Source of the DNA: Desulfovibrionales bacterium
GTDB lineage: Bacteria; Desulfobacterota; Desulfovibrionia; Desulfovibrionales; Desulfomicrobiaceae
Length of the DNA stretch: 41,449 nucleotides
Direction: 5' to 3'
Assembly: GCA_012727715.1 (NCBI GenBank)
Contig: JAAYGN010000065.1
Coordinates: 1-41,449 of the forward strand
The translations under genes were made by a program, and so were the position numbers. The notes under the pieces are model-generated. The model did no database searches and was not told the DNA's origin. It was given only the letters and a program-made list of their open reading frames with translations. Below, in pieces: positions 32,289-39,732 of the stretch. Numbering within the stretch: the first letter of the stretch is position 1; each line of letters opens with the position of its first letter.

Positions 32289-35200
32289 ATGGAAGTACCC
32301 ATGGCATCATGCACAGTATCTCCAAACAAAATACTCATACAATACTTTATCACGCCAATAATTTTGTGGCTAATCATCATGCATGGGTCCATTGCTGCGG
32401 CGAGTCCTTTGACTCTAGCGGAACAGGACTGGCTTAAGGCCCATGAGTCCATTACCTTTGTCAGCCAAACCCAATATCCACCTTTTGAATTTATCGATAA
32501 AGATGGTCAGAGCCAAGGAATGTGCCTGGATCTGGTGCGCTGGATAGCCAACGAATTTGAATTTACTCCCACATTTAAAAATATGTCCTTCCAGGAAGCG
32601 CAGCAGGCTGTTCTGGATGGCCAGGCTGATGTACTGACCAGCCAATTCTACAGCCAGGAGCGCGACCAAGTCTTTGATTTCTCTCAAACTACCTGGAAGG
32701 TACCAGCCTTAATCTTTGTCTCGGCTGAAAGACCTGATATTACTTCTATCAATGATTTACATGACAAACATATTGCCATGCTCCGTGGGGATTATGCTGA
32801 TGAATTTCTACGCTCCAAGGGTGTCTCCTATCACCCCGTAATCACCCACAATTTTGCTGAAGCCACAGACCTCGTCCTGGCAGGCAAAGCTGATGCCATT
32901 ATCGGCGACCTGCCCATTGTGCTTCACCATCTCTATTCCAACAACTTAGAAAAACAAATGAAAACTGTCGGTCAACCGCTGTATGTTGGACAAAACAGCC
33001 TCGCTGTGGCCGAAGGGCGCCAGGAACTGGTGAGCATCCTGAATAAAGGCATTACTCTGGCCAAAAAACAAGGTGTACTTGAGTCCATTGAAAAAAAATG
33101 GAGTGGTACACAGCTACCCACACCATCAAGCCACTCTACTGCGCCTCTAAACCTTTTTTTTGCTTTGGCTATAGTCTTGGCCTTGGTCGGCCTCCTGGTG
33201 TTCTGGGTTGTTCATTTGCGAAATCTCTTGCGCATACGTGCTGCAGAACTGCGCGAAGTTCGAGATACCCATGCCTTAGTTTCTACAGTACTGCCAAAAA
33301 ATACAATAATAAAACAAGCCTCAATCCTTCTTGCTATTTTGATACCTGGATTCTGGGCTGGTAACTTTATTATCCAGCAGACCATTATTCTGCCTAAATA
33401 CCTGGCCTATGAACAACAAGATGCCCAAAATAAAATATCCACTGCCTTACGTATTATTAATCGAGAAACACGTGAAATAGAGAAACGGGTGAGTACCTGG
33501 CCCATGTGGGATGACACAATTTCCCATATTATCAAGAATAAAAGCATCTTGGAAGACAACAACTTGGATATTGCCAATATATCCGAGCAATCAGAACTTG
33601 ATGTTCTGATAGTTATTGATGCTCAAGGCCATGTTGTCTGGTCCGATGGATATAATCCCATAACCAGAAAAGAAATTACCTTGCAAGAATTGAATATCAC
33701 CTCACTGACCCAGGATGACTCTTTACTCTCTCCCTTAAAATCAACGATTACCTGGTCCGGAGTCCTTCTCACAGAATTTGGGCCCATGATTGCTATTGTC
33801 TCACCCATCTTGCCTGAAGATAGACTTGGTCCGCCGCAAGGTGTGTTGATCATGGGACAATTTTTTCGTCAGGACGTTTTTAATGATCTGGCAGTCATCC
33901 TTGGAGGACGACTGGATATCGTCTCTTCCAGCAGTTCAGACTGGTCAGATGCAGAAAAAAAGGTTGTTCAGCAACTGGTCCCTGGAGAAACACTCATTGT
34001 AGAGTCCAGTGCAGATACTTTGATTGGTTATGCCCAGCTATCAACTCCCATGGGATATCCCAGCCTTTTGCTGCGCCTGGAATATACTCGAGATGTGATC
34101 CAGCAAACCCAGACCATCATTCGTCTAGCGTCAAGCGTTGTCCTGGCAGTAGTATTTTTTCTCTTTGTGGGCATAACGCTCTGGTTTGTACTCGCGTTAC
34201 GGGAAATCCTCCGGCGCCAGATCCATGTGGAAGAATTGGTCGAATTGCGGACTACAGCCCTCAAGGAAAGTGAAGGAAGATACCGCGAGTTATACCAAAG
34301 TATGACCAATATCATTGAAGACACCAATGCCGGGACTTGGGTCTGGAATGTTGTTGCACATGAGCTATACTTGGATGAACGCTTTGTCAGTCAATTAGGA
34401 TACTCCTTAGCCGAGCTGCAACCCAATATTTTGGACAATTGGGTCCAATTACTCCATCCCGAAGACCTGGAGGAAGCAGAAACTATCTTGCACCAATACA
34501 TTGCAGGTGAACTCCCTTTTTTTGAATGTGAAACCAGAATACAACATAAAAATGGATCTTATATTTGGGTTTTGGATCGAGGCAAGATAACCAGTTGGAC
34601 TGCAGACGGACAACCAGCCATCATCTCTGGAATGCATATGAATATTACTGACCGCAAACTCGCTGAAAAAGCCTTGTTGGAAAGTGAACGGAGTAAATCA
34701 GTATTGCTTAAAAATATTCCTGGTATGGCCTATCGTTGTCAATATGAACGGGAATGGACCATGGAATTTGTATCTGATGGCTGTCTGCCCTTAACTGGGT
34801 ATGAAGGTAATGACCTTATTAATAACAAGCATCTCTCATTTAATGATCTCATTGCACCTCAATACCAGGAAATAGTCTGGGAAATATGGTCCACCTGTGT
34901 GGCAGAACATCGTCCTGCACAAATGGAATATGAAATTATCACTGCGAGTGGGGATAAAAAATGGGTATGGGAGCAAGGCCAAGCGCTGTTCACTCCCCAG
35001 GGCGAGGTTGAAGCCCTGGAGGGACTGATCTTAGATATCAGTGATCGCAGACAAATGGAGCAGAGTCTGGCCAAAGCCAAAGACCAGGCCGAGGCTGCCA
35101 ACTTGGCGAAATCCTCATTTTTAGCCAATATGAGTCATGAAATTCGCACCCCCATCAATGGTATTGAGGGTATGCTTCAAGCCTTGCAAGATACTGATTT

Positions 35201-36239
35201 ACAAGAGGAGCAAATAAAATATACCACCTCGGCCCTGCAATCCTGCAAACGTCTTGGGCGTTTGCTTGCAGATATTTTAGATTTGTCGCGCATTGAAGCT
35301 GGCAAAATGAACATACACATCGCGCCCATGAGCATGGCATCCTTGTTTCAACAAGTGCACGACCTTTTTTCTCCCCTGGTTACTGATACTGATGTTGAAC
35401 TCCTTTTTACTCTAGATCCCTCCTTACCGAAACGTATTCTGGGCGATGCTGCTCGCTTACAACAAGTCTTGGTCAACCTGGTGGGTAATGCCTGCAAATT
35501 TACTTCTTCTGGTCAGGTGGACACCCAAGCCTGGGCCTTACCTCCCTTACGAAGCGGATATTGCCGCATATTTTTCTCTGTCTCAGATACTGGCATTGGC
35601 ATAGCTGATGATAAACTGGCCAACTTGTTTAAACCCTTTTCCCAACTTGGTGCAGGATATACCCGTACGCACCAGGGTGCAGGCCTGGGACTATCCATTT
35701 GTCAACGCCTGGTGGCCCTCATGGGCGGAAGTATTACCGTACAAAGTGAAGTAGGACTTGGAAGCTGTTTTGCCTTTGCCCTGGAATTTCCCATTGATAC
35801 TGAAACACAATCTGCACAAGCAATTCTCACTGTGGACAATGCCAACATCTTACCAGGACTGCACATCCTTTTGGTGGAAGATGATCCCATCAGTGCCATG
35901 GCTGCTCAGATTATTTTAAAAAAGCGTGGTGCTCAGGTCATCCATGTTGAAGATGGACAACAAGCCCTCAATGATCTTCAAAAAAATGAATATGATCTTA
36001 TCCTCATGGATGTACAGATGCCCATAATGGATGGTGTTGAAGCAACCAAACGCATCCGGGCGGGTGAAGTTGGCAAGAAGGCCCAGCAAACCCCCATTGT
36101 TGCCATGACCGCCTACGCCATGAATGGGGATCGCAACAATTTTCTGCAGGCAGGGATGGATGGCTACCTGTCCAAACCCATGGTCATTAAGGATCTTCAA
36201 GCAACCATACACCAAGTTCTTGTAAAGCCCAAAACATAA
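32289..36239 (+). CDS. Hybrid sensor histidine kinase (SBP-CHASE4-PAS-PAS-HisKA-HATPase-REC)
   Basis: This 1316-residue protein has a signal segment (residues 15-37), then a family-3 solute-binding domain (about 44-270; YPPFEFIDKDGQSQGMCLDLV). Membrane segments lie at about 287-309 and 343-365. A second extracytoplasmic domain of CHASE4 type follows (about 366-605; VSTWPMWDDT), with a third membrane segment at 613-638. Two PAS domains occupy 660-925. The kinase core has the phospho-acceptor His950 (FLANMSHEIRTP), N box VNLVGNACKF and G2 box GAGLGLSIC. The C-terminal receiver has Asp1241 (LILMDVQMP) and Lys in YLSKPM. It should sense an amino-acid-like ligand plus a second signal. No response-regulator gene is adjacent. 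The SBP part could also bind an organic acid. Confidence 0.93.
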   Translation: MEVPMASCTVSPNKILIQYFITPIILWLIIMHGSIAAASPLTLAEQDWLKAHESITFVSQTQYPPFEFIDKDGQSQGMCLDLVRWIANEFEFTPTFKNMSFQEAQQAVLDGQADVLTSQFYSQERDQVFDFSQTTWKVPALIFVSAERPDITSINDLHDKHIAMLRGDYADEFLRSKGVSYHPVITHNFAEATDLVLAGKADAIIGDLPIVLHHLYSNNLEKQMKTVGQPLYVGQNSLAVAEGRQELVSILNKGITLAKKQGVLESIEKKWSGTQLPTPSSHSTAPLNLFFALAIVLALVGLLVFWVVHLRNLLRIRAAELREVRDTHALVSTVLPKNTIIKQASILLAILIPGFWAGNFIIQQTIILPKYLAYEQQDAQNKISTALRIINRETREIEKRVSTWPMWDDTISHIIKNKSILEDNNLDIANISEQSELDVLIVIDAQGHVVWSDGYNPITRKEITLQELNITSLTQDDSLLSPLKSTITWSGVLLTEFGPMIAIVSPILPEDRLGPPQGVLIMGQFFRQDVFNDLAVILGGRLDIVSSSSSDWSDAEKKVVQQLVPGETLIVESSADTLIGYAQLSTPMGYPSLLLRLEYTRDVIQQTQTIIRLASSVVLAVVFFLFVGITLWFVLALREILRRQIHVEELVELRTTALKESEGRYRELYQSMTNIIEDTNAGTWVWNVVAHELYLDERFVSQLGYSLAELQPNILDNWVQLLHPEDLEEAETILHQYIAGELPFFECETRIQHKNGSYIWVLDRGKITSWTADGQPAIISGMHMNITDRKLAEKALLESERSKSVLLKNIPGMAYRCQYEREWTMEFVSDGCLPLTGYEGNDLINNKHLSFNDLIAPQYQEIVWEIWSTCVAEHRPAQMEYEIITASGDKKWVWEQGQALFTPQGEVEALEGLILDISDRRQMEQSLAKAKDQAEAANLAKSSFLANMSHEIRTPINGIEGMLQALQDTDLQEEQIKYTTSALQSCKRLGRLLADILDLSRIEAGKMNIHIAPMSMASLFQQVHDLFSPLVTDTDVELLFTLDPSLPKRILGDAARLQQVLVNLVGNACKFTSSGQVDTQAWALPPLRSGYCRIFFSVSDTGIGIADDKLANLFKPFSQLGAGYTRTHQGAGLGLSICQRLVALMGGSITVQSEVGLGSCFAFALEFPIDTETQSAQAILTVDNANILPGLHILLVEDDPISAMAAQIILKKRGAQVIHVEDGQQALNDLQKNEYDLILMDVQMPIMDGVEATKRIRAGEVGKKAQQTPIVAMTAYAMNGDRNNFLQAGMDGYLSKPMVIKDLQATIHQVLVKPKT

Positions 36240-36371
36240 AAGAGCTTTACCCAGGTCATGTCCAATAAGAAAAAAGAATCATGACCCGAACAGATGTTGG
36301 AGACCATAGTCCGGAACATTGCGGCTGCTCGGGTAATGGAGCGCATCCATGCATCCAGGTAAAGACGGTGT

Positions 36372-37223
36372 TTAACGTCGGTTGGAAATAAAAACCTTGG
36401 TCCAAGCCAGGGTCAAAGCAATGGCAAACAGCCCAGCCACTACGCCAAGGGCCACGTCATACATGGGCGGAGCAGCCAAGGCCAGACGGATAAATAAGGT
36501 CGAAAGGGCATAGCCGGAATTGCGAAAAACTGCGTGAAAGGAAGGCCGAAAGCATTGAGAAATAAGCACCAATAAAATATCTGTAAAAATGAGCAAAGTG
36601 TAAAATACAGGGAAGAAATCAATATGGGGCAAGCCGGTGAATTGGTTGTACACATTGGTCAAACCCAAAATTACAAACACAGTTAAAATAACAAGGGCAA
36701 TACCTTTTTTAGCGGCCACAAAGCGAAACAAATCATGGGGTAAACCCATGTCCTGTTTTTTTACGGGCTGCACTCGATAATACATACCTAAAAGAGCAAA
36801 GACCACCAACGCCCCAAATCCATAGCCCAAAATATGCAAGACAGGGGTAATTTCCATCACAGTTATGGGCTCGGAAAAAGCAGACAACTCCTTGAACGCA
36901 TCGCGCAACAAAATCAGGGATAAAATTTCAAATTGTTTGCCCACGGATTTGGAAAAGGAACAGGGCAGGGTAAAGATGAGGCTGACCACTTCCAAGATCA
37001 AAACCAGGGAGAAAGCCAGGTTCACCGCATGAAAATGATTGACAGGGGTGTGTGCTGCCAACACATTGGGCAACAACCCCTGCCGATTCAGCTCAATAAG
37101 ACCAAGGCCCAGCAAAAAGACAAAAACCAAAACCAGGGCCAGACGGCGATGCAAACGTTCATGTTCCCAAAAATGGTGCAGGGGATCAAAAACATAGGTG
37201 ATATATTCAAAAAATCTGTCCAT
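36372..37223 (-). CDS. Polytopic membrane protein of unknown function
   Basis: This 283-residue protein has about six or seven membrane segments (near residues 18-37, 58-82, 119-145, 170-187, 198-220 and one or two more before the end). The N-terminus is a cytoplasmic-looking YITYVFDPLHHFWEHERLHRR. The third loop has an amphipathic stretch PCSFSKSVGKQFEILSLILLRD. I do not recognise the family. It follows the selW-like gene by 26 bases (11 if the GTG at 37238 is the start) and so probably ends the molybdenum-hydroxylase maturation operon. Roles in selenium, sulfur or molybdate movement, or electron transfer, are possible guesses only. Confidence 0.75.
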   Translation of the reverse strand: MDRFFEYITYVFDPLHHFWEHERLHRRLALVLVFVFLLGLGLIELNRQGLLPNVLAAHTPVNHFHAVNLAFSLVLILEVVSLIFTLPCSFSKSVGKQFEILSLILLRDAFKELSAFSEPITVMEITPVLHILGYGFGALVVFALLGMYYRVQPVKKQDMGLPHDLFRFVAAKKGIALVILTVFVILGLTNVYNQFTGLPHIDFFPVFYTLLIFTDILLVLISQCFRPSFHAVFRNSGYALSTLFIRLALAAPPMYDVALGVVAGLFAIALTLAWTKVFISNRR

Positions 37224-37249
37224 AAGTCCCGAATACACCCTTTAGCAAG

Positions 37250-37492
37250 TTATTCATCCTGGCTTTGCAAGCAGGCAACAATGGCCTCGACCACCCAATC
37301 GTGTGTCGGTAACCGCTTGCTCCACTGGGAGGAAGAAACAAGATGCTTCTCCAGCCAAATATCATATTGTCCCTGGCCACCTGGCTCCAAAACAACCGAC
37401 AGTTGACATTCTTCTTGTAAACGCTGCGCAAGACTTGCGGCCCGGAGCTCATAGCCCTTTCACCTGGCGCAATAAATAATACGAACCTGCAT
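37250..37492 (-). CDS. SelW/Rdx-type selenoprotein with in-frame UGA (Sec)
   Basis: This 80-residue gene is split by a UGA at 37460-37462 in normal ORF calling. Read with Sec at codon 11, it starts MQVRIIYCARU and goes on KGYELRAASLAQRLQEE, matching the Rdx (SelT/SelW/SelH) family: strand, Y-C-x-x-C/U redox motif, then helix with LRAA. The rest (VVLEPGGQGQYDIW, then a C-terminal helix) follows the SelW pattern of EPGxxGxF/Y and the length is right. A SECIS-like hairpin follows the UGA. The TAA stop is at 37250. It lies 15 bases after mocA and inside a cluster for selenium-dependent molybdenum hydroxylases. The ribosome binding site is weak, so coupling to mocA is likely. Predicted role: selenol-based redox protein in the cytoplasm. 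Confidence 0.85.
37427..37462 (-). promoter_or_regulatory. Bacterial SECIS-like element following the UGA codon
   Basis: On the mRNA, the UGA is followed after 24 bases by an apical loop AGUCU. The stem is CGCAA / UUGCG with GUC at the tip (13-base hairpin at 37427-37439). A G in the first two loop positions and a UGA-to-loop distance of roughly 16-37 bases are the known requirements for bacterial SECIS elements read by SelB. The loop resembles the GGUCU loop of E. coli fdhF. Confidence 0.7.
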
Positions 37493-37507
37493 TGGACAAA
37501 ACCGAAG

Positions 37508-38104
37508 TTAGTGTTTGCTGCCAACGGCCTCTACCAAGGCCAAGTAGTCATCCATGGTATCCACATCTTGAAAAAACCTGGGACTGTGCACTTCCACCTT
37601 GCAAATCTCCTGGCTGTAGCGCTGCAAAAGAAGGCGCGCGCCCATATCCCCCCGCAAATCCAAGGCTTCTTGCATCAACTTGCGCCCCAAAATAACCGGA
37701 TTACCGGGCTGTCCCTGGTACACAGGCATAACGCCTTGAGGAGCATTGATGCAAAAACAAGCGATAAGATCATTGATAAGTCTGGAACTAACATAAGGCT
37801 GATCACCCAACAAGAACATGACCCCATCCGCGTCCAGGCTCTGCTCAAGGCCTGCCTTCAAAGACGTGCTTTGACCCAAGGCATAATGATGATTGATGAC
37901 CACGGTCAACCCCGTGGTATCCAGAGCCGGCAAAATCAGCTCATGTCCATGACCCAAAACCAAAATTATGCTTTGCAACTCGGACTCACGCGCAGCATTG
38001 ATCACATGCTGCACCAGAGGTTTACCTTCCAAAGGTAAAAGCTGCTTGATCTGTCCCATACGTTGGGCCAGGCCGGCAGCCAGAATCACCCCGCAAACAA
38101 TCAT
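37508..38104 (-). CDS. mocA: MocA/MobA-like nucleotidyltransferase
   Basis: The 198-residue enzyme is of the MobA-like NTP transferase family. The nucleotide-binding loop LAAGLAQRMGQIKQLLPL is at the N-terminus, with FLLGDQPYVSS and PVYQGQPGNPVIL downstream. MocA adds CMP to molybdopterin to give the MCD cofactor used by molybdenum hydroxylases; the specificity here is inferred from the family and the neighbouring hydroxylase gene. The start at 38104 overlaps the yqeC stop (ATGA); the open frame upstream to 38167 lies inside yqeC. Confidence 0.88.
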   Translation of the reverse strand: MIVCGVILAAGLAQRMGQIKQLLPLEGKPLVQHVINAARESELQSIILVLGHGHELILPALDTTGLTVVINHHYALGQSTSLKAGLEQSLDADGVMFLLGDQPYVSSRLINDLIACFCINAPQGVMPVYQGQPGNPVILGRKLMQEALDLRGDMGARLLLQRYSQEICKVEVHSPRFFQDVDTMDDYLALVEAVGSKH

Positions 38105-38871
38105 GCCCCAACCTCCAGGACACTTGGATGCCCTGTAGCTGTCCCCAAAACAATGCGCTGTAGCCAAGATTTTTGACCCTGCACAAGGTGTACAATTTCT
38201 CGACCCTGGACCAGGGCCTGGGGATCATCTGCCTGGTTCAACCATAGCAATTTTTTGGCCTGAACAGGACTATTTTTAAAAAGACCCAGGGGATGATTGA
38301 CCAATTGGACTACAGACTGAGCACTGATCACTGCACCCAAGGCTAGACCAGTAAGCTGGGCATAAATCTCACTGTGAAAGACCCATGTTTTAGACAAAGG
38401 TTGTCCCACAGCCTTAAGACCCACCATCCCCAAAACATGGCTGCTCACTTGGGGAATCACAGGTTCATGAGCAGCTGGAGCTTTGAGGGGCAGGCCCCGT
38501 GCCCCGTCAGCTTCAACAAGAATCCAGTCAAAAATCTGTGCATGAATCAGTTCTTGAATCAATGCTGGGGATAAGCCCAATACCTTGGCACCAACCTGCT
38601 TCTCCCCCAAGACCAAGGGCTTGGGGTCACCAGAAAACTGAGAGCATCTCTCCAGCCATTGGGATTCACTGGCCCTGAGCATGAGCTGTCCCTGGTCCAT
38701 GGTGGGTAGGAAAATTTTTGTGGTTGTGGTACACAACACCCGTCGCCCCTGGCTGACCAATTCACGAGCCAGACGGTACATGGCCGAAGTCTTCCCCCCA
38801 GCGCCCACAATGGCCAAAACCCCCTGATCAGGCAGATCCAGGGCAGTAGCCATGGTCTGGGCCAGACTCAA
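38101..38871 (-). CDS. yqeC: YqeC, selenium-dependent molybdenum hydroxylase maturation protein
   Basis: This 256-residue protein has a P-loop-like motif VGAGGKTSAMYRLA at residues 22-35, then TTTTKIFLP and VEADGARGLPLKAPAAHEPVIP, which are typical of YqeC. YqeC and YqeB were linked by comparative genomics to a labile selenium cofactor in certain molybdenum hydroxylases and tend to co-occur with selD. The ATP-binding fold is visible; the reaction is not known. It overlaps yqeB (ATGA at 38868-38871) and mocA. Confidence 0.9.
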   Translation of the reverse strand: MSLAQTMATALDLPDQGVLAIVGAGGKTSAMYRLARELVSQGRRVLCTTTTKIFLPTMDQGQLMLRASESQWLERCSQFSGDPKPLVLGEKQVGAKVLGLSPALIQELIHAQIFDWILVEADGARGLPLKAPAAHEPVIPQVSSHVLGMVGLKAVGQPLSKTWVFHSEIYAQLTGLALGAVISAQSVVQLVNHPLGLFKNSPVQAKKLLWLNQADDPQALVQGREIVHLVQGQKSWLQRIVLGTATGHPSVLEVGA

Positions 38872-39677
38872 GAAGAAAACTCCATAATAACTTTGAGCAC
38901 AGCATTCCCCAGGGCACGGCCTTTGTCAGAAATAATATGTAAAAAACGAGTATCCCCACGTGGATCAATATCGCCCAATTTCAAACCACGCGGCACCACG
39001 CCATGGGGTCGAATTTGTCCGCGCAACAGCCCAGAGATTTCAGCCACAATGGCTGCGCCAGCCACATGGCCTAAAATTTGACCCTTGGTAACCATATCGC
39101 CAAGGGCACAGGCCCAGGTTAAGGGGCCATCTACCGGGGCGCGTAAAACCCGCTCCTTGGTAAATCCCCCAGTATCACCGGGAATTCCAGTATTGGGACG
39201 GGCCTCACCTGTGGTTATAATTTGGCCCAGATCCTGGCCGCGCTGGGTCTCCACCACCACATGCACATCCTGACCAGCCTTAAAACCTGGCCCCATACCA
39301 ATGACCAAAGGCGCTTCAGTCATGCTTGTGCCCAAATTACGCTTGGCAATAATGGCATCCACCACCACATGGGGAGTCAGAGTACCCAAAGAGGCCCAGG
39401 TCGGGTCCACCAGAATCGGAATCTGTCCCTGCTCCCAAAGCAAGGTGGCCTCGTGCACATTTGCCACCAGCTGGCCTGGCACTTGCTCCACCACACTGGT
39501 TCCGTCATACACAGCCTCGCAAAAGCTGATGGTCCGACGCACCGCCAGGGGACGCGCAGTTTCCAGGATCAGAATACGGCGCAAACCAGCCTGAAACAAG
39601 GTCCAGGCCACGGCTGACCCCATTTCTCCGCCACTTTTAATGGCCACCACCAAATTATTCAGGCTGCGTGTGCCCAT
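38868..39677 (-). CDS. yqeB: YqeB, selenium-dependent molybdenum hydroxylase maturation protein
   Basis: The 269-residue protein has a Rossmann-like start (VVAIKSGGEMGSAVAWTLFQAGLRRILILET) and the conserved run RRTISFCEAVYDG, VDPTW, DAIIAKRNLGT and APLVIGMGPGFKAGQDVHVVVET. This is the EF2563/YqeB family, associated with selenium-dependent molybdenum hydroxylases. Its biochemical role is not established. AGAGG lies upstream of the ATG. It follows the hydroxylase gene after a 55-base spacer that holds a perfect palindrome. Confidence 0.92.
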   Translation of the reverse strand: MGTRSLNNLVVAIKSGGEMGSAVAWTLFQAGLRRILILETARPLAVRRTISFCEAVYDGTSVVEQVPGQLVANVHEATLLWEQGQIPILVDPTWASLGTLTPHVVVDAIIAKRNLGTSMTEAPLVIGMGPGFKAGQDVHVVVETQRGQDLGQIITTGEARPNTGIPGDTGGFTKERVLRAPVDGPLTWACALGDMVTKGQILGHVAGAAIVAEISGLLRGQIRPHGVVPRGLKLGDIDPRGDTRFLHIISDKGRALGNAVLKVIMEFSS

Positions 39678-39701
39678 GGTTTTAACCTCTAAATAGGCAA
39701 G

Positions 39702-39727
39702 ATGGCGCAGGGCATGCCCTGCGCCAT
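39702..39727. repeat. 26-base perfect palindrome between hydroxylase gene and yqeB
   Basis: ATGGCGCAGGGCA and its exact complement meet without a spacer and start 5 bases beyond the hydroxylase stop. On the transcript it would fold into a GC-rich hairpin with a minimal loop. No T tract follows on the minus strand, so an mRNA-stabilising or attenuating role within the operon is more likely than full termination. Confidence 0.7.
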
Positions 39728-39732
39728 GATCA

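Noticed and set aside
36281-36391. A 36-codon plus-strand ORF with HCGC and another Cys, in the gap after the sensor kinase
   Set aside because: It has no ribosome binding site, overlaps the membrane gene in antisense and matches nothing known. A GGTCATG/CATGACC repeat at 36254-36286 spans its start but has no T tract in the right place.
37460-37462. The UGA as a sequencing error or a sign of a pseudogene
   Set aside because: Everything downstream stays in frame to a proper stop, the UGA falls exactly on the redox residue, and a SECIS-like hairpin follows; a random stop would not meet all three.
37207-37524. A 105-codon minus-strand ORF covering the mocA-membrane protein gap in another frame
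   Set aside because: Its translation has no family-like pattern and overlaps both neighbours. The frame containing the UGA gives a clear SelW-like protein, so this ORF is a shadow.
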